Shown: positions 6,807 to 13,522 of the stretch, piece by piece
How the letters are laid out: each line of letters opens with the position of its first letter
Numbering within the stretch: the first letter of the stretch is position 1
Assembly: GCA_003221985.1 (NCBI GenBank)
Contig: QHUQ01000034.1
Location: 1-19,427 of the forward strand
Source of the DNA: Gemmatimonadota bacterium
Lineage (GTDB): Bacteria; Gemmatimonadota; Gemmatimonadetes; Gemmatimonadales; GWC2-71-9
Direction: 5' to 3'
Length of the DNA: 19,427 nucleotides
Made by a program: the position numbers and the translations under genes
The notes under the pieces: generated by a model
Told to the model about the DNA's origin: nothing
Databases searched by the model: none
The model's input: the letters and a program-made list of their open reading frames with translations, nothing else

Positions 6807-7997
6807 ATGTTGCGAAGGTTCTCATTCGTTCTATTGGGGCTGTTCACCGCGGCCGGCCCGGTGCAGGGCCAGCGGCTCGCCGTCCTCGATCGCAAGCTCA
6901 AGGAAGTAGAAGCGTGGGCCCGCGAGGACACGAACGACGCGGAGCGCCAGTACTTTCTCGCCATCAGGCACTGGAAGGAACACCACTGGCGGGAGACGGA
7001 TAGTCTCCTGCGGCTCGCGATCCAGCTCGAGCCGCGCTACGCCGAAGCATACCTCGCGTTGTATTACCTCCCCTTCGCTCGCCGGCCATCGCTGCGAGAC
7101 GAGGAATTGAACGGCCACGTCCCGGATGCCTGGAAGGCCCCGCTCGAAGAAGCGAATCGGTTCTATCAACGGGCGTTCCGCACCGACCCGATGGTCGCCT
7201 TCAACATCCTCAGCGTCGCTTACGATATCGAGGAACCGCGAGCAGTCGATCTCTCTCCCAGTGAGTATCTCGCGTATCAGCGCTGCTGCGCCTGGGCTGT
7301 GGACTTCGGCCTCGGCCGCTACCGCTCCGCCTACGAGCGGCTGAAGGCGCTCGCCCAGCGGGAATACGACGAGGCGAAGCATCCTGAGCGGGTCCCCGAC
7401 GGGCTCTTGTGGCTTCGCGGGCTCGCCGGCGCGCACACGCTGCAGATCGACGCCGCGATCGTGGATTTTCGCGCGCTGCTCGACCGCTCGCTCAAGAAGC
7501 TACAGCGCGACGAGATCGTGCACGTGCCGTTGGGGGATAACGAATACCGCTTCATGCTCGCCGCTCTCCACCATATTGCCGGCCATACCGACAGCGCCGT
7601 CGCGCTGTATCAGGAGGCGCTCGAGCATGATCTGGGGCTCGTGATGGCGCACACCTACCTGGCCAGTATTTACGACAAGGCCGGGAGAGCGGAGGACGCC
7701 ATGTTGGAGCGGCGGCGCGCCGCCGAAGTGAGCAGCGACGATCCTACGGCGCTGTTCGATCTGGGAATGTCGCTGTTCAATTGGGGGATGACCACGCAGG
7801 CTGAAGAGCCGTTGCGCCAGGCGATCGCGCTGAACGCGCGCTACTCGCCGCCCTACTATCTGCTGGCCCGCGTGGATGAGGAGCTCGGCCGGATCGGCGA
7901 CGCGCGCGAGCATTACAAGCAGTTTCTGGCGCTCGCGCCGCTGCGGCTGGATGACCTGCGTGGCAGTGCCCAGCAACGGCTGGACAACCTGAAGTGA
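6807..7997 (+). CDS. Exported TPR-repeat protein, copy 1
   Basis: A 396-residue protein with a Sec-type signal peptide (MLRRFSFVLLGLFTAAGPVQG, cut probably before QRLAV), so it is expected in the periplasm or at the envelope. An N-terminal TPR pair (about residues 40-95) is followed by a conserved core of about 150 residues containing YLPFARRPSL, VPDAWK, DPMVAF and PLGDNEYRFMLA, then three TPRs (about 245-375) and the tail FLALAPLR. The three following paralogues share this layout and these motifs. The ATG at 6807 was chosen because the signal peptide starts there; an in-frame TTG at 6735 would place the signal sequence internally. The stop lies two bases from the convergent flavin reductase stop. 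Function is unknown; TPRs suggest a protein-binding scaffold. Confidence 0.85.
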   Translation: MLRRFSFVLLGLFTAAGPVQGQRLAVLDRKLKEVEAWAREDTNDAERQYFLAIRHWKEHHWRETDSLLRLAIQLEPRYAEAYLALYYLPFARRPSLRDEELNGHVPDAWKAPLEEANRFYQRAFRTDPMVAFNILSVAYDIEEPRAVDLSPSEYLAYQRCCAWAVDFGLGRYRSAYERLKALAQREYDEAKHPERVPDGLLWLRGLAGAHTLQIDAAIVDFRALLDRSLKKLQRDEIVHVPLGDNEYRFMLAALHHIAGHTDSAVALYQEALEHDLGLVMAHTYLASIYDKAGRAEDAMLERRRAAEVSSDDPTALFDLGMSLFNWGMTTQAEEPLRQAIALNARYSPPYYLLARVDEELGRIGDAREHYKQFLALAPLRLDDLRGSAQQRLDNLK

Positions 7998-7999
7998 GC

Positions 8000-8479
8000 T
8001 CAACCGGAGTACTTGAACCCTGCTTCTTGCAAGGTGAGCGGCTCGCCCTCGTGCTCGACGCCCGCGGCGACCACTTCGCCGAGCACGAGCGTGTGATCGC
8101 CGGAGGGCAGCGTCGCGACGACCCGGCACTCGACCCAGCCGAGGGCGTCCGTCAGCACGGGCACGCCTGACACCGGCGCCGGCTTGGTCTTGATGCCCTT
8201 GAGTTTCTGCGGCGCCTGCTCGGAGCTGCGTCCCAGCTTGCCTGCGAGGTCGCGCTGCCCGGTCAGCAGGAGATTGATGGCACAATGGTGGGAGTCGCGA
8301 ATCAGGCCGATGGTCTTGGACGTGTTTTCGATCGCGACCACGATCATCGGCGGCTCGAAGGAGGCCTGCGTGAGCCAGTTCGCGGTCATGCCGTGCTCGT
8401 CGCCGCCGTGGGCGACGGTCACAACGTACAGGCCATAGGGAAAGTGGCGCAGGATGGCTTTCTTGGCCGCCTCATCCAT
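8000..8479 (-). CDS. Flavin reductase family protein (FMN-binding split barrel)
   Basis: A 159-residue flavoprotein of the flavin-reductase-like split-barrel family, which uses NAD(P)H to reduce FMN/FAD for partner oxygenases or to bind flavin for other redox work. Family marks are PYGLYVVTVAHGGDEHGMTA with the following NWLTQASFEPPMIVVAI, the phosphate-binding region SKTIGLIRDSHHCAINLL, and the C-terminal DHTLVLGEVV. The start is ATG at 8477-8479. It is inserted in reverse orientation between two members of the TPR-protein array, ending two bases from copy 1 and diverging from copy 2 across 71 bp. No monooxygenase partner is present in the window, so the electron acceptor is unknown. Confidence 0.9.
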   Translation of the reverse strand: MDEAAKKAILRHFPYGLYVVTVAHGGDEHGMTANWLTQASFEPPMIVVAIENTSKTIGLIRDSHHCAINLLLTGQRDLAGKLGRSSEQAPQKLKGIKTKPAPVSGVPVLTDALGWVECRVVATLPSGDHTLVLGEVVAAGVEHEGEPLTLQEAGFKYSG

Positions 8480-8550
8480 TGTCCGCCCTTTTCAGAAGGG
8501 AACATGCTTCTGCGTCCAGGGGAATATATGGACGCGTTTACTCCGGACTA
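8480..8550. promoter_or_regulatory. Divergent intergenic control region
   Basis: A 71-bp spacer between the flavin reductase (-) and TPR copy 2 (+). It holds CCCTT-TTCAG-AAGGG (8486-8500, a small palindrome), a perfect inverted repeat at 8512-8535 overlapping the AT-rich box TATATG (8525-8530), and CTCCGGA (8541-8547) just before the ATG. This is the most likely promoter site for the long downstream gene series. No clear -35 hexamer was identified. Confidence 0.5.
8512..8535. repeat. Perfect 7-10-7 inverted repeat (possible operator)
   Basis: GCGTCCA at 8512-8518 is matched by TGGACGC at 8529-8535 with a ten-base centre GGGGAATATA. The centre-to-centre distance of the arms is 17 bp, roughly one and a half helical turns, which a dimeric repressor could span. 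It overlaps the putative -10 box and ends 15 bp before the start codon of TPR copy 2. At the RNA level it would be a 7-bp hairpin in the leader. No regulator gene is adjacent. Confidence 0.5.
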
Positions 8551-9747
8551 ATGATCGAGCGTAGAACCGTCGTCTCGCTCGCAGCGGCCGTCACTATAAG
8601 CCTAACGACCGCCTTGCATTCCCAGGGAAAATCGCCGAGCCTCGCGGATCTTGAGGCGCGGGCCCGTGCGGACTCGAACGACCCGGTCGCGCACTACAAC
8701 GTCGCGGTCGTGCTGTTCGACAAGCATCGGTACGAGGACGCCGAGCGATCCTTACGCCAGGCCATAGCGATCGATGCCCATTATGCGCCGGCGTTGCTCC
8801 TGCTGAGCCGGACTCTGTTTCAGCGCGCATATCCGCGTGGCGGTTACTTAATGCCGTTCGCCAGTGGCCGAAGGATCGTGTTCCTGCGGGTAGGGGCGAG
8901 TAACACCGATTCTGTTAGAGAAGTGAAAGGCGAAGCCGTGCAGCTTCGACGTCGCGGATTTCTGCTCGACCCGCTGCTGGAGCTTGGCTCGCCGGGCCGC
9001 GAATGGCTTCCCGTAAAGTGGGCGGGGACCCTCAGCAAAGCGTTGCATGACTACGAACACGGGCAATGGGCTTCCGCGGCTGCGGGATTCCAGACGGTCA
9101 TCGATCGCACGCTCCGGCCAACCGACTCGACGGACGTACCCCCCGTAGCCTTGTGGTACAGAGCGCGGACTGCCATCCACACCAACGACTACGAAACAGC
9201 GATCCACGATCTGCGCTCCTTAGCCAGACTCCGGGCGCCGGACTCCACTTCTCGAGTGCTGGAATGGAATCCGTTTGTCGGGGAAGAGCTGCAATACATT
9301 CTCGCATATGTGCATCAGCAGGCCGGCCGCTCGGATGAGGCGATCGCGCTCTATCAGGAAGTGCTGTCGCGGAATCTGAGCCTCGACATCGCCCATTCAC
9401 ATCTGGCTGACATCTATGAAACACAGGAGCGCTGGCCCGAAGCGGTCCAGGAACGCCGACGGGCCATCGACGCAAACCCGGACGATCCAGGCTTGATGTT
9501 CGAGCTGGGCTCTACGTTGGCGTATGCCGGTCAGTACGAGGAAGCGGAGCAGGTACTGACACGGTTTGCCGAGACTCATCCCCGCGAGTCACGCGCCTAT
9601 TACCTCCTCGGATTTACCGCAATGCGGCTCCACAAGCCGCAGGCGGCCCGCGAGGCGTTGGCTCGATATCTGGCGTTGGCACCGAGCCGTTATGCAGACC
9701 AGATCGCGGATGCCAGGCGGCGGCTTGACGCGCTGGCGCAGCAATGA
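8551..9747 (+). CDS. Exported TPR-repeat protein, copy 2
   Basis: A 398-residue paralogue of the gene at 6807, with signal peptide MIERRTVVSLAAAVTISLTT followed by ALHSQG and a probable cut before or after the Gly. The N-terminal block SLADLEARARADSNDPVAHY with YNVAVVLFDK is the clear family signature, and the C-terminal TPRs (about residues 270-380) and the tail LALAPSRYADQIADARRRLD are well conserved. The central part differs from the other copies: the YLPFA..SLW..VPDEWK segment is replaced by LMPFASGRRIVFLRVGASNT, and bases about 8840-9060 look less GC-biased than the neighbours. The start at ATG 8551 places the signal peptide at the N-terminus; an upstream GTG-type start at 8479 would not. 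The TGA overlaps the next ATG by four bases (ATGA), indicating coupling to copy 3. Confidence 0.85.
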   Translation: MIERRTVVSLAAAVTISLTTALHSQGKSPSLADLEARARADSNDPVAHYNVAVVLFDKHRYEDAERSLRQAIAIDAHYAPALLLLSRTLFQRAYPRGGYLMPFASGRRIVFLRVGASNTDSVREVKGEAVQLRRRGFLLDPLLELGSPGREWLPVKWAGTLSKALHDYEHGQWASAAAGFQTVIDRTLRPTDSTDVPPVALWYRARTAIHTNDYETAIHDLRSLARLRAPDSTSRVLEWNPFVGEELQYILAYVHQQAGRSDEAIALYQEVLSRNLSLDIAHSHLADIYETQERWPEAVQERRRAIDANPDDPGLMFELGSTLAYAGQYEEAEQVLTRFAETHPRESRAYYLLGFTAMRLHKPQAAREALARYLALAPSRYADQIADARRRLDALAQQ

Positions 9748-10928
9748 AACGAGCCATTGCGGCTTTCTTCCTCGCAGCGGCCGTGAACGTCGCCTCCGCC
9801 CAGCAGCCACGCGCCAAACCGCCCCGCCTCGAGGAGCTCGAGGCGCGCGCGCGCCAGGATTCGCTCGACCCCGAAGCGCATTTCCGCCTCGCGGAGCGCT
9901 ATTACACGCTCAAGCGCTTCGCCGACGAAGAGCGCGAGCTGCGCGCGACGATCGCCATCGATCCCCGCTACGCACCCGCGTACCTGTCGCTGGGCGATCT
10001 CCCGTTCGACAGGCGGCCCAAGCTCTGGCGCGAGTTCTGGAAGGACAAGGTTCCCGAGGAGTTCAGGCCGGCGGTCGAAGGGTCGGCCCGGTTGTGGCAG
10101 CAGGCCGTCCTGATCGATCCTATGGTCGACTTCCGTGTCCAGGGAGCGACCGCGCCCCCCGAGGACATGATGGTGATCCCCGACTACGGCGGGATCACGA
10201 CCGACTACCTCCTGTGGCTCGGCCTCGGCGCCTTCGGCGTCGCGCGCTACGAGCTGGCGTACAGCGGCCTCGATCTCTGGGCGCAACGCACCTACGCGAA
10301 CAAGCCGCAGGATTCGATTCCCGATTTCCTCTTCCTGTATCGCGGACTCGCCGCCGGTCATCTCAAGGCATACAACAAGGCGATCGCGGACATCCAGGTG
10401 CTGTATGCGAGGTCACTGCAGGCGGAGCGGACCGACTCGCTGCTCCCCTTCCCCCTCAAGACGAACGACTATCGCTACATCCTCGCCGTGCTGAACCAGT
10501 CGTGGGGCAAGTCGGCGGATGCCATTCGGTTGTTCCAAGAGGCACTCGCGAGCGATCTCGGCCTCTACATGGCGCATGTCCGCATGGCGCAGATCTATCG
10601 CGCCCACCAGATGTGGGGCCAGAGCATCGCGGAAGCGCGGCGCGCCATCGAGACGAATCCGAATGACCCCACCTCCATCAGGGAATTGGGCGTGATTCTC
10701 GACGAAGCGGGTCAGGCCGCCGCAGCGGCCACCACGCTGCGGCAGGCGGCCAATGCCAATCCGCGCGACCCGCGCACGCTGTATCACCTCGGCGTCGTCC
10801 AGCACGAGCTGGCCCAGCCCGCCGAGGCCCGCGAGACACTGGGTCGTTTCATCGCCATCGCGCCGGCGGGCCGGTATGAACACGAGCTTGCCGACGCGAA
10901 GCAACGGCTGGCGGCGCTGCCGCAATAG
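9744..10928 (+). CDS. Exported TPR-repeat protein, copy 3
   Basis: A 394-residue paralogue with signal peptide MKRAIAAFFLAAAVNVASA and a classical A-x-A cut before QQPRAK. The layout is that of the other copies: RLEELEARARQDSLDPEAHF, a TPR pair, the core LPFDRRPKLW, VPEEFRP, LIDPMVDFRV and PFPLKTNDYRYILAV, then DLGLYMAHVRMAQIY and three TPRs ending AIAPAGRYEHELADAKQRL. It is complete and is the best reference for judging the damage in copy 4. It starts within the stop of copy 2 (ATGA). Between it and copy 4 are 27 bases with a strong ribosome-binding sequence. Function is unknown; a periplasmic scaffold or chaperone-like role is an inference from TPRs only. Confidence 0.87.
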   Translation: MKRAIAAFFLAAAVNVASAQQPRAKPPRLEELEARARQDSLDPEAHFRLAERYYTLKRFADEERELRATIAIDPRYAPAYLSLGDLPFDRRPKLWREFWKDKVPEEFRPAVEGSARLWQQAVLIDPMVDFRVQGATAPPEDMMVIPDYGGITTDYLLWLGLGAFGVARYELAYSGLDLWAQRTYANKPQDSIPDFLFLYRGLAAGHLKAYNKAIADIQVLYARSLQAERTDSLLPFPLKTNDYRYILAVLNQSWGKSADAIRLFQEALASDLGLYMAHVRMAQIYRAHQMWGQSIAEARRAIETNPNDPTSIRELGVILDEAGQAAAAATTLRQAANANPRDPRTLYHLGVVQHELAQPAEARETLGRFIAIAPAGRYEHELADAKQRLAALPQ

Positions 10929-10934
10929 CCCTGC

Positions 10935-10947
10935 GAGGGAGGAAGGG
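10935..10947 (+). promoter_or_regulatory. Purine-rich ribosome-binding site of TPR copy 4
   Basis: GAGGGAGGAAGGG precedes the ATG at 10956 by about eight bases and is the strongest Shine-Dalgarno match I see in the window. It fixes the start of copy 4. The purine tract continues into a run of G up to 10951. Confidence 0.65.
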
Positions 10948-10955
10948 GGGGCGCG

Positions 10956-12009
10956 ATGTATCGGTTCGTGGTTGTCGTGACTGTCCTCGGGCTCGGCATG
11001 GGAGCCGGGACCGCCCGGGCGCAATTCCGGCTTCCGATGAAGCTCGAAGAGCTCGAGCGCCGCGTGCACGCCGATTCCAATGACCCGGCTGCGCACTTCA
11101 ACGTGGCGCTGGCGTACTGGAATGCGAAACGCTGGCAGGACGCGGATCACGCGTTGCGCAACGCCATCATGCTGGATCCGCGGTTCGCGCCGGCGTATGT
11201 CGCCCTCTCTTATCTGCCGTTCGCGCAGCGCTCCAGCCTGTGGGACGAAGTCCGCGAGAACCGCGTACCGGACGAATGGAAGGCACGCATAGAGGAATCA
11301 GATCAGTTCCTACGCCATGCGTACATGATCGATCCGTTCGTGGAGCTGCGCAGTGTTGATGTCGTGCAGCCGCGGTCCGCACCGTATCTCGAAGCGCTCG
11401 AGATGTTCTACGGTGAGTACGTCCGCGACTACTTCGACGGCGTGGATCAATACTTCCAGGCGAAATATCAGGACGCCTACGACCGCTTCACCCGCGTCAT
11501 CAACTCTCTCGACGGCGATCGCCATCCCGACCGAGTTCCGAACAATGTCTTCTGGTGGCACGGTCTGGCGTCGGCGCGGGTGGAGAAGTGGCCCGATGCC
11601 ATCGCCGATTTCGACAGGCTGGTTGATCGGTCGCTGGAGCCCACTAAGCGTGATTCGCTGGTGCATTTTCCGCTGCGCACCAACGAGTTCCGCTACATCC
11701 TCGCCTACGTCAAGCAACGCTCGGGCGCCGTGAACGAAGCGATCGACCTGTATCGTGAGGCGCTGACGAACGACATCGGCTTGTACATGGCTCACGTCCG
11801 GCTCACAGGAAGCCGTTACCGCGCTGCGGCAGGCAAATACGGCGAACCCCCGCGATCCCCGCCCACCGTTCTATCTCGGTTTGGTGCTCGAGCAGCTGGG
11901 CCGGAAGGACGACGCGCGAGCCGCATTTACGCAGTTCACCTCTCTTGCTCCGAGCCGGTATGACCGCCAGATCACGATCGCCAAGCAGCATCTCGCGGCG
12001 CTACAGTAG
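10956..12009 (+). pseudogene. Exported TPR-repeat protein, copy 4, with internal deletion and frameshift
   Basis: The gene starts well (signal peptide MYRFVVVVTVLGLGMGAGTARA, then KLEELERRVHADSNDPAAHF, YLPFAQRSSLWDEV, VPDEWKARIEE, PLRTNEFRYILAYV) and follows copy 3 to DIGLYMAHVRL near 11804. There the frame runs into unrelated sequence and stops at TGA 11961-11963. The correct C-terminus resumes one frame over at 11806 (QEAVTALRQANTANPRDPR), continuing to [13 protein letters not shown] and TAG 12007-12009. Compared with copy 3 about 43 residues are missing, so about 130 nt were lost with a length not divisible by three. The truncated product would be 335 residues without the last TPRs. The 3' end overlaps the S41 gene. 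Confidence 0.82.
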
Positions 12010-13522
12010 CGCCGCTCTCGGCGCACTCGCCACGGCCGCCCTGATCGCGAGTGCCCCTGGCCCGGCCGCGGCGCAGTCTCGGGCCGCGTACGAGGAGCTG
12101 CAGACCTTCTCCGGCGTCCTCAACCACATCCGGCTCAATTACCCCGACTCGGTCGGCTACACGGAGCTGGTCGCGGCGGCGATCCGCGGCGTGCTGCGAG
12201 CGCTCGATCCGCACAGCCACTACGAATCGCGCCTGGAATGGCAGCGGCAAAACGCGCTGGAACGGGGCGAGTTGTTCACCGTTGGGGTCTCCCTGGAAGA
12301 AGTCGAAGGCGCCGCGACCGTCCTGGCGATCGCACCGAAGAGTCCCGCCGCCAAGGGAGGGATACTCCCGGGCGATCGGATTCTCACGATGAACGACACG
12401 TCGGTGGCCGGCCTCGACATGGCGACACTCGCCTTGCGGCTCGCCGGCGAGAAGGGCTCCAAGGTGCGGCTGCGGATCGAGCGCGGTCCGCGCCTCGAGC
12501 CCGACACGTTCAGTGTGACGCTCAAACGCAATCCGTTCGACGTGCGCTCGGTCTCCATCGTCCGCATGGTCGATTCGGCGACGGGGTACCTGCGGCTGGA
12601 GGAGTTCGCCCCCACCGCAGCGGACGAAGTGCACAACGGCATGAAGCAGCTGCGCAGCATGCATGCGCAGCGCGTGATCCTCGACCTGCGCGCCAACCCC
12701 GGCGGCATCGTCGTTTCCGCCGTGGAGATCGCGAGCGAGTTCCTGCCCAAGAACGCGGTGGTGTTTCGCACGCGCGGCCGCAAACGCGATACCGATACGA
12801 CCTTCGTCACCAAGCGTGACGGCGAATTCCGCGAGATCCCGCTCGTGGTGCTGATCGATGAGCGCAGCGCGAGCGCGGCGGAAGCACTCGCCAGCTCGCT
12901 GCAGGACCATGACCGGGCAGTGCTGGTCGGACGCCGCAGCTTCGGCAAGGCGCTGATGCAGTCGATCTTCTTTCTCCCTTCGGGTGACATCGTGTGGTTG
13001 ACCGTCGGCCGGGTGATCACGCCGAGCGGGCGCGTCATTCAGCGGCGCTATCACGGCATCGGCTACGAGCAGTACCTGAGCTTTGCGGGCAGATCCGGTG
13101 CCGAGGAAGACACGCTCGCCGTGTTCAAGACCGACGCGGGACGCGCCGTCCGCGGTGGCGGCGGCATCGTGCCCGACATCGTCGTGCCAATCATCGCTCC
13201 GCTGCCGGTCTGGTGGAGCGCGGCCGCCGATTCGGGATTCGACGACGCGGTGTCGGATAGCGTCGCCCAGACGCTGCCGGCGACGCCAGCCGCGCGCACC
13301 GCGTGGCTGACCGCGGAAACCGAATGGCGAGCGAAGTTACTACCACCGTTCCTGTCGCGCGTGCGCACGCGCCTCGGCGTGAGCGCAGTGACCGACAGCC
13401 TGCTGGATCAGCGGCTGGCGCGGATTCTTGCCGCCCGCGCGGCGGAGGTGCGCTGGGGGCCCGAACGGCGACGAAGACGCGCACGCTCCAAAAGGCCGAT
13501 CTCCTCGATATGTACCGGCTGA
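11960..13522 (+). CDS. Secreted S41 family peptidase with PDZ domain (C-terminal processing protease type)
   Basis: An exported serine protease of the Tsp/CtpA family (520 residues as read). The ATG at 11960 gives an N-terminal signal sequence ([20 protein letters not shown], then AAA before QS). A PDZ domain follows (about residues 100-190; [29 protein letters not shown]), then the S41 core with [15 protein letters not shown] and [17 protein letters not shown]. The dyad is visible: Ser305 in SASAAEA, Lys330 in FGKALMQ and Gln334. The C-terminal arm ([16 protein letters not shown] to AEVRWGPE) looks like a lineage-specific extension. After WGPE the frame becomes Arg-rich and overlaps the conserved start of the E1 gene until TGA 13520-13522, so the native end is probably lost or replaced. 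It follows the TPR array and may process exported proteins, possibly those (inference). Confidence 0.9.
   Translation: MTARSRSPSSISRRYSSAALGALATAALIASAPGPAAAQSRAAYEELQTFSGVLNHIRLNYPDSVGYTELVAAAIRGVLRALDPHSHYESRLEWQRQNALERGELFTVGVSLEEVEGAATVLAIAPKSPAAKGGILPGDRILTMNDTSVAGLDMATLALRLAGEKGSKVRLRIERGPRLEPDTFSVTLKRNPFDVRSVSIVRMVDSATGYLRLEEFAPTAADEVHNGMKQLRSMHAQRVILDLRANPGGIVVSAVEIASEFLPKNAVVFRTRGRKRDTDTTFVTKRDGEFREIPLVVLIDERSASAAEALASSLQDHDRAVLVGRRSFGKALMQSIFFLPSGDIVWLTVGRVITPSGRVIQRRYHGIGYEQYLSFAGRSGAEEDTLAVFKTDAGRAVRGGGGIVPDIVVPIIAPLPVWWSAAADSGFDDAVSDSVAQTLPATPAARTAWLTAETEWRAKLLPPFLSRVRTRLGVSAVTDSLLDQRLARILAARAAEVRWGPERRRRRARSKRPISSICTG

Noticed and set aside
13303..13464. ATG at 13303 as the start of the E1 gene
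   Set aside because: It lies inside the S41 coding sequence and gives Arg/Ala-rich residues unlike any E1 N-terminus; homology begins around 13465.
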